From UBA10205 sp035289625 (GTDB taxonomy: Archaea > Iainarchaeota > Iainarchaeia > Iainarchaeales > Iainarchaeaceae): DNA of 5,376 bases. The position numbers and the translations under genes are program-made. The notes beneath the pieces are model-generated. The model was not told the origin of the DNA and searched no databases. It saw only the letters and a list, made by a program, of their open reading frames with translations. Location: assembly GCA_035289625.1 (NCBI GenBank), contig DATDWP010000014.1:1-5376 (forward strand), read 5' to 3'. Positions 1 to 4,642 of the stretch are shown one piece after another. Numbering within the stretch: position 1 is the first letter of the stretch; each line of letters opens with the position of its first letter.

Positions 1-183
1 GACTTTTTTGCCGTGGCGCAAAATTTCAGCGGCAACAAGCAGAGCAACAATGGTTTTCCCTAAAGCTGTGGGGGCAACCACTAAACTATTTCCTTTTTCA
101 AGAACGCGTGCAGCCAGCACTTCTTGGTATAGCTTTGATTCAATTTGGTTTGGATGGATTAGGGGATGTGAAACAAAGTTCAT
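1..183 (-). CDS. hef: Hef/FANCM-family repair helicase, N-terminal fragment (runs off window)
   Basis: The minus strand is open from an ATG at 183 to the window edge, giving 61 N-terminal residues. They contain LYQE (18-21), the Q-motif-like 'YQ' of superfamily 2 helicases, then LVVAPTALGKT (34-44), which is helicase motif I (Walker A), followed by a hydrophobic helix and HGKKV. This order and spacing match archaeal Hef, the homologue of FANCM/XPF that unwinds branched DNA at stalled forks and, in Euryarchaeota, carries a C-terminal nuclease. Motif I normally reads PTGLGKT; here the first Gly is Ala (A40). The nuclease half is outside the window, so it may be a helicase-only member. There is no Shine-Dalgarno before the ATG, but a TATA-like box lies about 27 bases upstream, suggesting a leaderless transcript. 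Family assignment is good; the exact subfamily rests on 61 residues. Confidence 0.78.
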   Translation of the reverse strand, partial: MNFVSHPLIHPNQIESKLYQEVLAARVLEKGNSLVVAPTALGKTIVALLVAAEILRHGKKV

Positions 184-190
184 GAATTTA

Positions 191-270
191 ATTTAGCCAA
201 AACTGGTTTTTAAATGATTTATGACCTCATTGCCGGTGCGAACTTTTATTTTGCCGCAAAATGGCTAAAT
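191..270. repeat. 9-bp inverted repeat in the hef/histone divergent region
   Basis: ATTTAGCCA at 191-199 is the exact reverse complement of TGGCTAAAT at 262-270, with 62 bases between the arms. The left arm lies just upstream of the hef ATG and the right arm about 37 bases upstream of the histone TATA box. It could be a pair of half-sites for a regulator of the two divergent genes, or chance in AT-rich DNA. The rest of the 165-base intergenic stretch holds the two TATA-like boxes and a T-run followed by an A-run at 285-299. Confidence 0.4.
207..214 (-). promoter_or_regulatory. Putative TATA box of the hef gene
   Basis: On the minus strand this reads TTTAAAAA, centred about 27 bases before the hef ATG at 183. 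That is the usual archaeal distance from TATA box to transcription start, so the mRNA would begin at or next to the ATG. The absence of a ribosome binding site fits a leaderless message. The region is AT-rich, so chance matches are possible. Confidence 0.4.
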
Positions 271-306
271 GAGGCTTTTTAGGGTTTTTTTTCAAAAAAG
301 GGGCAA

Positions 307-315
307 TTTAAATAA
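307..315 (+). promoter_or_regulatory. Putative TATA box of the histone gene
   Basis: TTTAAATAA, preceded by purine-rich AAAAAAGGGG that could serve as a BRE. Its centre is about 38 bases before the histone ATG. A start about 26 bases downstream would give a leader of roughly 12 bases that still contains the Shine-Dalgarno at 339-345. Confidence 0.5.
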
Positions 316-338
316 GTTTAGGTGGTATTGCTTATCTA

Positions 339-345
339 GAGGTGG
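339..345 (+). promoter_or_regulatory. Shine-Dalgarno of the histone gene
   Basis: GAGGTGG ends three bases before the ATG at 349. It closely matches the archaeal anti-Shine-Dalgarno (GGAGGTGA type) and supports this start codon. It is the best ribosome binding site in the window, as expected for an abundant chromatin protein. Confidence 0.65.
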
Positions 346-348
346 GTT

Positions 349-567
349 ATGACAAATCAGATACTCCCGCTCGCCGCCGTTGATAGAATTATAAGAAAGG
401 CCGGCGCCGGAAGGGTTAGCGAGGATGCAGTGGCAGCATTAGCTGAAGTGCTCGAAGAAGAAGGGGTTAAAATAAGTCAGCAGGCAAATGAATTTGCAAA
501 GCACGCAAACCGCAAAACCGTAGTCGGGGCAGATATTAGGCTAGCACTAAAGCAGATTAAGGGGTAA
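349..567 (+). CDS. Archaeal histone (HMf-type single histone fold)
   Basis: This 72-residue protein is one complete histone fold without tails, the usual length for archaeal HMfA/HMfB-type histones. Such proteins dimerise and wrap DNA into stackable nucleosome-like fibres. Aligned without gaps to HMfB (offset 3), it keeps the DNA-contact and fold residues: R13, R22 (HMfB R19), K56-T57 (K53-T54) in the second loop motif RKT, and the R55-D62 salt-bridge pair. The dimer-dimer interface residues H52, D62 and L65 are present, with F49 in place of Leu, so polymerisation beyond dimers is plausible. It begins LPLAAVDRI, like the family's ELPIAPIGRI. The start is supported by a strong Shine-Dalgarno and a TATA-like box. 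It converges on the minus-strand series, with only 21 bases between stop codons and no clear terminator. Confidence 0.96.
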   Translation: MTNQILPLAAVDRIIRKAGAGRVSEDAVAALAEVLEEEGVKISQQANEFAKHANRKTVVGADIRLALKQIKG

Positions 568-588
568 AATCATAGTTTGGATCGAACT

Positions 589-1104
589 TTACCTTGTCCA
601 ACTTTTACCTACAGCAAAATTCTTGGCAATCCTAAGTGCATAAACCAAATAAGCCTTTTTCTTATTCTTTTTCCAAATTCCATAAAATGCACGGAACTCG
701 TTATAGACCTCATCAGTGGTAGGCGGAAAGTGTTTGCATGCGTATGTTATATTCATAAGGCTAGGCCCCATTTCTTTATAGATTTCCTGTATATCTGCAG
801 GAAACTTCCTGAATGATTTTTTAGTTTGTGGCCTAATACCAACAACAATAAGATCCCCTTGGAGCAGTTTAATGATCTGTGGTAACTCATCAAGTCCTGA
901 TCTTCGTAAAAATTTTCCAAAAGTTGTTCTTCGCTTATCTTGAATCGCAAATTTAGCGGGACCTTCTTGAGCCTCAATTGCCTTAGAATCACCATGTGCA
1001 TTTCGCACCATTGTCCTAAATTTTGGTATAACAATCGGCTTGCCGGATCTCCCTATTCGAACCTGGCTATGAAAAATAAGAGTATCTTTATAGGTTCTTT
1101 TCAT
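589..1104 (-). CDS. Short sugar-phosphate (phosphoglycosyl) transferase-like protein without membrane helix
   Basis: The 171-residue protein carries the core of the bacterial sugar transferase family (Bac_transf; PglC/WbaP-like), whose members move a sugar phosphate from a UDP-sugar to a polyprenyl phosphate at the membrane. Visible motifs: QVRIGRSGKP (14-23), KFRTM (28-32), GKFLRRSGLDELPQ (63-76) with the catalytic Asp-Glu pair at D72-E73, and LLQGDLIVVGIRP (80-92). Oddities: the hydrophobic re-entrant helix normally in front of the RVG motif is missing, the usual GPRP is GIRP, and the usual C-terminal PGITG-type motif is replaced by an unfamiliar basic tail (93-171). An in-frame TAG nine bases before the ATG and the preceding gene 23 bases away leave no room for a longer N-terminus. 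No Shine-Dalgarno is evident, so translation may depend on the upstream KaiC-like gene. It could be a soluble variant or a decayed acquisition. No other glycan gene is nearby. Confidence 0.8.
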   Translation of the reverse strand: MKRTYKDTLIFHSQVRIGRSGKPIVIPKFRTMVRNAHGDSKAIEAQEGPAKFAIQDKRRTTFGKFLRRSGLDELPQIIKLLQGDLIVVGIRPQTKKSFRKFPADIQEIYKEMGPSLMNITYACKHFPPTTDEVYNEFRAFYGIWKKNKKKAYLVYALRIAKNFAVGKSWTR

Positions 1105-1127
1105 TGAAATCTACTTTTTCTTATTAT

Positions 1128-1829
1128 TTACTTCAGCACGTCCCATAGCATTTCGTCGCGTGATTTCACTTCAATGCCAAACTCTGTGATGTTGAATGGG
1201 TGCACGGTCTTGCTATGGTTTGTCCCGCGCATTTTCCTAACAAATATGCTCCTGTTTGGAGGGAAGAAATAGAGGCTAACAACCCCATCCACTAAAAATT
1301 CTTCAACCCCGAATGCTGAAAAGTCGGTTTTTCCGCCCTTTGTTTCTGCAATTAGAAGTGTTGTGCAGCCCAAATCTTTGAGCGCGTCAGTAAAATTATA
1401 GAGCATGTAGCGTATTTTTCCCTGGTCAACTATCCACACTCCAAGTGCTGTTGTTGAATCGACAACAAGGCGCTTGCACCCCATTTCCTTTACAAGTTTT
1501 GCAATTACTTTTAATTCCTCTTCAATTTGGCGCTCAACATTTTCATCGGTGTGCAGATTCATCCTATAAATTTTTAATTTACCGGAATCTTGCAAGGGTT
1601 TTATGTCCCAACCAAATGATTCCATGTTCCACACTAAATTTTTGATGTTCCCTTCAAGTGTAATATAGAGCCCAGGTTCATTTTCGCGAGCGCCGTTGTA
1701 AAGATAGCTAAGGCCAAAAATCGTTTTTCCGGTTCCGGCCCCGCCTGATAGCAGTATGGTTGAGCCTTCAGGAAAGCCGCCGGCAATCAATTCATCAAAG
1801 CCTTTTACTCCGGTGCTCACTCTTTCCAT
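1128..1829 (-). CDS. Single-domain KaiC-like (RadA/RecA superfamily) ATPase
   Basis: The 233 residues form one KaiC-type ATPase domain (COG0467/RAD55-like), common in archaea and mostly of unknown target. It opens with STGVKGFDELIAGGFPEGS (5-23), typical of the family, followed by Walker A GGAGTGKT (29-36), the catalytic-glutamate strand YITLE (55-59), Walker B RLVVDS (120-125), GVEEFLVDGV (174-183) and the family's RKMRGTNHS (198-206). KaiC normally has two adjacent glutamates after the strand; here only E59 remains and the next residue is Gly60. There is no second ATPase domain, so it is not a clock KaiC. Its ATG lies inside the end of the kinase gene (13-base overlap), with GAGGC six bases upstream, pointing to translational coupling. 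The family suggests ATP-driven oligomeric signalling or DNA-related work; the actual role is unknown. Confidence 0.9.
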   Translation of the reverse strand: MERVSTGVKGFDELIAGGFPEGSTILLSGGAGTGKTIFGLSYLYNGARENEPGLYITLEGNIKNLVWNMESFGWDIKPLQDSGKLKIYRMNLHTDENVERQIEEELKVIAKLVKEMGCKRLVVDSTTALGVWIVDQGKIRYMLYNFTDALKDLGCTTLLIAETKGGKTDFSAFGVEEFLVDGVVSLYFFPPNRSIFVRKMRGTNHSKTVHPFNITEFGIEVKSRDEMLWDVLK

Positions 1830-2398
1830 TTTTTCGCCTCAATTTCTTTTAGAACTTTTTCAAAAACTTCCTTTTGGGAGAACTTGTCTGTATCTAGCGC
1901 AAGATCAAACACTTGCAGATTTTCTCCCATTGTGAAGTTGTACAACCTTTGATATAAAGCTTTTGTCTGCTCGTCCCTTGTCTTTATCTTCTCCAAAACT
2001 ACATTATAATCTAGCTTGTCGCGCTCTGAAACCCTTTTTGCCCTAACTTGTGCTGAAGCATTGAGCCAGATCCTGAAAGCTTTTCCTTTGTAGAGATATG
2101 GCATTGTCCAAGAGTCAAGTATTACCTTTCCTTTTTTGGCGATTTTGAGAAGCTTTTCATCAAGCGCTAAGTCAAGGGATGGGTCTTGGTGGCGTTTTTG
2201 CATGAACTCTTTTGCCTGCTCGCTCTCCCACCAATCATGCACTTTTTGCACCTCTTTTTCAAGGGCAGCTTCTCCTGCATCTTTCATTTCCTTCAAAAGC
2301 GCGGAGGCATGAACCACTTTTATTCCAAGTGATTTGCCCAAAGAATCAGCAAGCGAGCTTTTTCCAGAACCTGCAAAGCCTGAAATTATTATTGTCAT
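1817..2398 (-). CDS. Cytidylate kinase-like P-loop nucleotide kinase
   Basis: The 193-residue protein starts MTIIISGFAGSGKSS with the P-loop GFAGSGKS at 7-14, as in archaeal type-2 cytidylate kinases (CMP + ATP to CDP + ADP). Other family-like parts are LDEKLLKIAKKGKVILDS (79-96), IWLNAS followed by VRAKRVSER (110-126) with the lid arginines R119, R122 and R126, KTRDEQ (139-144), a YQRLYNF stretch (149-155) and the closing DLAL-DT strand (165-170). Two departures: the family's VLEGR segment, whose Arg contacts substrate, reads ILDSW here, and the region after the first helix (about 42-70) is long and charged. The substrate may therefore not be CMP; another small kinase of this fold is possible. 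The ATG lacks a Shine-Dalgarno, and a weak TATA-like box 26 bases upstream suggests a leaderless promoter. Its end overlaps the KaiC-like gene. Confidence 0.72.
   Translation of the reverse strand: MTIIISGFAGSGKSSLADSLGKSLGIKVVHASALLKEMKDAGEAALEKEVQKVHDWWESEQAKEFMQKRHQDPSLDLALDEKLLKIAKKGKVILDSWTMPYLYKGKAFRIWLNASAQVRAKRVSERDKLDYNVVLEKIKTRDEQTKALYQRLYNFTMGENLQVFDLALDTDKFSQKEVFEKVLKEIEAKKWKE
1836..1840 (-). promoter_or_regulatory. Shine-Dalgarno of the KaiC-like gene inside the kinase gene
   Basis: GAGGC on the minus strand, six bases before the ATG at 1829. It sits within the last codons of the kinase gene and supports the overlapping start and coupled translation. Confidence 0.55.
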
Positions 2399-2420
2399 GC
2401 AACAAAAAATGTGGAAAAGG

Positions 2421-2427
2421 GTTTAAG
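2421..2427 (-). promoter_or_regulatory. Weak putative TATA box before the kinase gene
   Basis: CTTAAAC on the minus strand, centred about 26 bases before the ATG at 2398, in the 40-base gap after protein A. No Shine-Dalgarno precedes the ATG, so an internal leaderless promoter is possible. The box is a poor match; read-through from protein A is an equally good explanation. Confidence 0.22.
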
Positions 2428-2438
2428 AGGGTTTTTCT

Positions 2439-3029
2439 TTAGAGCATTGGCAGCATTAGTGATGCGTATTGATATGGCCCTATTAACTGGCCAATTGCAT
2501 CTACGGTATTTCTTAGAATTAGAAGTTTCTTTTCATCTAAATCTTGAGTTTGAACTTTATGAATTTCATCGCGTAAAATTCTATTTGCAGAATTTGCACT
2601 ATCAAACCTGGATTGAATAACCTGCAAAACTTTTTCCGGATTTTGGTTATATTTTTGACATAAATCCTTCAAATCAGTAACTCGATGTACGATTTGCCTG
2701 CCGTTTGGCATAAAGACTTCGGATAGGAGTTTTACATCTTCAAAACCAGCGAGCATAGAATTTTTTACAGTAATCCTAAGTTCATCCTCGGCAAGCGTCC
2801 ATCTCTTGTAATCTCCAAGAGGATGCGTTTTTGTAAGTAGCCCATGCTTTTGAAATACGGTCTCCATCATTAAAACCTGATCACGCGCACTTGATAGGTC
2901 ATAATTGGACTTGATTGTATTTTTGCGCCTTGCCAAATTGCGTAAACGCGACAGTTTCATACGAGCATATTTTTCCCTTCGTCGAGGGTCTTTTCCAATC
3001 CTGTTAAGAAATTGCTTTTTTGCAACCAT
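2439..3029 (-). CDS. Uncharacterised basic protein A (paralogue of protein B)
   Basis: I do not recognise this 196-residue protein. Residues 1-40 are extremely basic (16 Lys/Arg), including RRREKYARMKLSRLRNLARR (16-35), which suggests contact with nucleic acid. The rest looks helical and soluble, with no signal peptide or membrane segment except a moderately hydrophobic C-terminus (170-196). It shares residues in order with protein B (3924-4535): L45 S46 S47 Q51 F59 K61 H62 L64 L65; W77 T78 E81; G95 D98 K100 L102 S103 F106; C124; L172 N174 D177 A178 L182. This points to a common ancestor. The ATG at 3029 has no Shine-Dalgarno, but a TATA-like box lies about 25 bases upstream, suggesting a leaderless transcript. 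The kinase gene follows after 40 bases. That this is a real gene is supported by its length, composition and similarity to B; its function is unknown. Confidence 0.8.
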   Translation of the reverse strand: MVAKKQFLNRIGKDPRRREKYARMKLSRLRNLARRKNTIKSNYDLSSARDQVLMMETVFQKHGLLTKTHPLGDYKRWTLAEDELRITVKNSMLAGFEDVKLLSEVFMPNGRQIVHRVTDLKDLCQKYNQNPEKVLQVIQSRFDSANSANRILRDEIHKVQTQDLDEKKLLILRNTVDAIGQLIGPYQYASLMLPML

Positions 3030-3172
3030 TTTAAGATGTAGTGTAAACCCCTAATTAAGGATTTCGAAGGCAAAATAACCCTCAATTTCTAAAATAAGGA
3101 AAAATGCCCTGCCAAACGTCCAATGCAGTGGTGGCTTTTTGCCAGGTGATCTGATTTGACTTATAGGGAGAT
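3030..3172. other. Intergenic gap between panB and protein A
   Basis: This 143-base gap is the longest within the minus-strand series. It holds the putative TATA box of protein A near its left end. It also has three four-base blocks, GCCA (3111-3114), TGGC (3132-3135) and GCCA (3141-3144), so the middle block can pair with either neighbour; the right-hand hairpin has a five-base loop. No convincing gene, tRNA or T-rich terminator was seen on either strand. Confidence 0.4.
3051..3058 (-). promoter_or_regulatory. Putative TATA box of protein A gene
   Basis: TTAATTAG on the minus strand, centred about 25 bases before the ATG at 3029. The gene lacks a Shine-Dalgarno, so a leaderless transcript starting at the ATG fits. 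Together with the 143-base gap after panB, it suggests that A, the kinase, the KaiC-like ATPase and the sugar transferase form a transcription unit separate from B-panB. Confidence 0.35.
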
Positions 3173-3910
3173 TTATTCATAAGCATTTTTTTGCGAGGGG
3201 AATTTGCCTCTTTTAACTTCGATTACATATTTTTGCACAGCTTTTATTGCAATTTTTTTGAGGTTTGCATACCGCTTCAAAAATCTTGGGCGGAAATTAT
3301 CATCAGGATTTAGGCCCAAAAGGTCGTGGAAAACAAGCACTTGGCCGGAGCAATATTTCCCGGCGCCAATTCCAATTGTCGGGATTGAAAGTTGCCGCGT
3401 TATTTTTTGCGCGATTTTTTGCGGGACAAGTTCTAAAACAAGATATGAACAGCCTGCTGCTTGAAGGTTTTTTGCTGCTGCAAGAAGATTTTTCTCCTCA
3501 TCTTCTGTTCTTCCTTTAACTTTTGGTTTTGCATCGGTTTGCGGCAAATACCCCAAGTGTCCCATTACTTTAATGCCGCCCTTTCTAATTGCTTTTACTT
3601 CTTGGATTTTTTCGCCTTCAAGTTTTACTAAATTTGCCCCTGCTGCAATGAATTTTTTTGCGCTCTGCACTGCAATTTTTGGATTTTTATAAGAACCAAA
3701 TGGCATATCGCCAACAATTAATGCCTTGGGGTTTGCACGGGAAACTGCTGCAGTGTGCACTAGCATTTGCTCAAGTGAAATCTCACTGGTGCTCTTAAAC
3801 CCGTGGACAACATTTGCAGCGCTATCCCCTACCAAAATCAAATCAACTCCGCCCAAATCAGCAATTGAAGCTGTCGGATAGTCATAGGCAGTTAGCATTG
3901 TAAGTTTCAT
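3173..3910 (-). CDS. panB: 3-methyl-2-oxobutanoate hydroxymethyltransferase (ketopantoate hydroxymethyltransferase)
   Basis: PanB adds a hydroxymethyl group from methylene-tetrahydropterin to 2-ketoisovalerate, giving ketopantoate, the first committed step to pantothenate and coenzyme A. From the ATG at 3910 the protein has 245 residues and opens with the first barrel strand, MKLTMLTAYDYPTA. Family landmarks: LVGDS with metal ligand D29, VGDMPFGSY with D68, KLEGE with K96 and metal ligand E98, VMGHLGYLPQ (115-124), LVLELVP with catalytic E160, SIPTIGIGAG (175-184), and GQVLVFHDLLGL (189-200). Bacterial PanB is about 264 residues with a short helix before this point. An alternative ATG at 3949 would add 13 residues (TTFWHFPKKG…), lengthening it towards the family norm but overlapping protein B by 26 bases. 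I prefer 3910 because an AAAGGG lies six bases upstream and protein B ends 13 bases before it. Likely co-transcribed with B. Confidence 0.95.
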   Translation of the reverse strand: MKLTMLTAYDYPTASIADLGGVDLILVGDSAANVVHGFKSTSEISLEQMLVHTAAVSRANPKALIVGDMPFGSYKNPKIAVQSAKKFIAAGANLVKLEGEKIQEVKAIRKGGIKVMGHLGYLPQTDAKPKVKGRTEDEEKNLLAAAKNLQAAGCSYLVLELVPQKIAQKITRQLSIPTIGIGAGKYCSGQVLVFHDLLGLNPDDNFRPRFLKRYANLKKIAIKAVQKYVIEVKRGKFPSQKNAYE

Positions 3911-3916
3911 CAAAAG

Positions 3917-3922
3917 CCCTTT
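3917..3922 (-). promoter_or_regulatory. Possible Shine-Dalgarno of panB
   Basis: AAAGGG on the minus strand, six bases before the ATG at 3910. It is a partial match to the archaeal consensus, but it favours this start over the upstream ATG at 3949, which has none. Confidence 0.35.
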
Positions 3923-3923
3923 T

Positions 3924-4535
3924 TTAGGAAAATGCCAAAAAGTAGTCATGCGCAACTTTTTCATATTTTGGAGTAAGAGTTTCAAATGCATCAGCTAGGT
4001 TTTGCAGAACAATTCCTGCAACAGTTCCTTTCTCATGGTAGCGCCCGGCATTAGTTATTTCGACAGCAGATTTGAGAAGTTTAATTGTGCGGGTGTGTAT
4101 CTGGCCGGCAAGAACAAATGCTTGTTGCGCGTGGTTTTCATCAAAATTTTGCGAGCACCATTTGGAAAATTCTCCAGGAGTCGGATTTTTTGAAAAAAGT
4201 TGTGAAAGAGATTTTTTGTCTCTAACTCCTTCAAATAAATAACTTTCAATATGGTGCACAAGGTCGGCTTTTGCCTCAGGTTTTGTCCACAACCTCTCCC
4301 CCATAACTGCGAGTGTTCCGGGTTTTAAATCAGGCAACAATTTGTGCTTTTTAAATATTTGAACAATTAATTCAGTTTGGCCGGCACGGGAAGAGAGCAA
4401 ATGGTCTTCTTTTTTTGGATCTTTGACTCGGGTTATTTTTATCCTGCGAGTTACTTTGAAAGGCCTTACTACCGAAAAATTTTGGCTATCTCGAATAGGA
4501 TGGGCAAAATCAGAACGTCTTTTTGCAGGTTGCAT
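3924..4535 (-). CDS. Uncharacterised basic protein B (paralogue of protein A)
   Basis: I do not recognise this 203-residue protein. The first 42 residues hold 13 Lys/Arg, including VTRRIKITRVKDPKK (28-42); the rest looks helical and soluble. Matches to protein A: L47 S48 S49 Q53 F61 K63 H64 L66 L67; W83 T84 E87; G103 D106 K108 L110 S111 F114; C127; L177 N179 D182 A183 L187. The frame stays open up to a TTG at 4643, but that would add 36 residues covering the whole divergent promoter region and touching the first base of ilvE. I chose the ATG at 4535 because GTGAG lies four bases upstream. It sits between ilvE (divergent) and panB (13 bases downstream), so it may be expressed with valine/pantoate enzymes. 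That position and the basic N-terminus make an RNA- or DNA-binding role conceivable, but this is inference only. Confidence 0.78.
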   Translation of the reverse strand: MQPAKRRSDFAHPIRDSQNFSVVRPFKVTRRIKITRVKDPKKEDHLLSSRAGQTELIVQIFKKHKLLPDLKPGTLAVMGERLWTKPEAKADLVHHIESYLFEGVRDKKSLSQLFSKNPTPGEFSKWCSQNFDENHAQQAFVLAGQIHTRTIKLLKSAVEITNAGRYHEKGTVAGIVLQNLADAFETLTPKYEKVAHDYFLAFS

Positions 4536-4539
4536 ATTG

Positions 4540-4544
4540 CTCAC
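4540..4544 (-). promoter_or_regulatory. Shine-Dalgarno-like site deciding the protein B start
   Basis: GTGAG on the minus strand, four bases before the ATG at 4535. A TATA-like TTTAATTA at 4568-4575 lies about 37 bases before the ATG, the same geometry seen for the histone gene. Both support 4535 over the TTG at 4643. Confidence 0.4.
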
Positions 4545-4567
4545 TGTATTGCTTATTTGCAAGGGAA

Positions 4568-4575
4568 TAATTAAA
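4568..4575 (-). promoter_or_regulatory. Putative TATA box of protein B-panB
   Basis: TTTAATTA on the minus strand, centred about 37 bases before the protein B ATG. It would give a leader of roughly 10-12 bases carrying the GTGAG site. Confidence 0.35.
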
Positions 4576-4600
4576 GGTTGGCTTTTTGGTAAATACTTGT

Positions 4601-4637
4601 TTTTAATTGTTGCGCGCCCCTCAAGTATATAGAGGGA
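4601..4637 (+). promoter_or_regulatory. Putative ilvE promoter and Shine-Dalgarno
   Basis: TTTTAATT at 4601-4608 is centred about 38 bases before the ilvE ATG, and AGAGGGA at 4631-4637 ends five bases before it. A second TATA-like stretch, AGTATATA at 4624-4631, is a better match in itself but lies only about 15 bases before the ATG. It would place the transcript start inside the gene and fit only an ATG at 4667, which would remove the conserved FIW residues. The 107-base region between the divergent starts holds no other feature I can support. Confidence 0.4.
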
Positions 4638-4642
4638 AGGCA

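Noticed and set aside
285..299. T-run followed by A-run upstream of the histone gene as a terminator
   Set aside because: No gene is transcribed into it on the plus strand, and the hef gene on the minus strand starts to its left. It is more likely promoter-flanking AT-rich sequence.
577..816. Plus-strand reading frame of 79 codons opposite the sugar transferase
   Set aside because: It starts at TTG without a ribosome binding site, has no recognisable motif and lies wholly within the antisense of a motif-bearing gene.
753..1034. Second minus-strand frame inside the sugar transferase gene, possible frameshift partner
   Set aside because: The catalytic motifs run continuously in the 589-1104 frame, and this frame shows no family motif, so it is a shadow.
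3055..3080. Possible tRNA T-loop (TTCGAAA on the minus strand)
   Set aside because: The flanking bases do not form a five-pair stem, and no acceptor or anticodon arm could be placed around it.
3204..3519. Two plus-strand frames opposite panB
   Set aside because: They are antisense to well-conserved PanB motifs, with no start signals or recognisable product.
3911..3991. Longer panB starts at 3991 or 3949
   Set aside because: Both lie inside the end of protein B and have no Shine-Dalgarno. The 3949 start remains possible because family members have a few more N-terminal residues, so it is noted in the panB entry.
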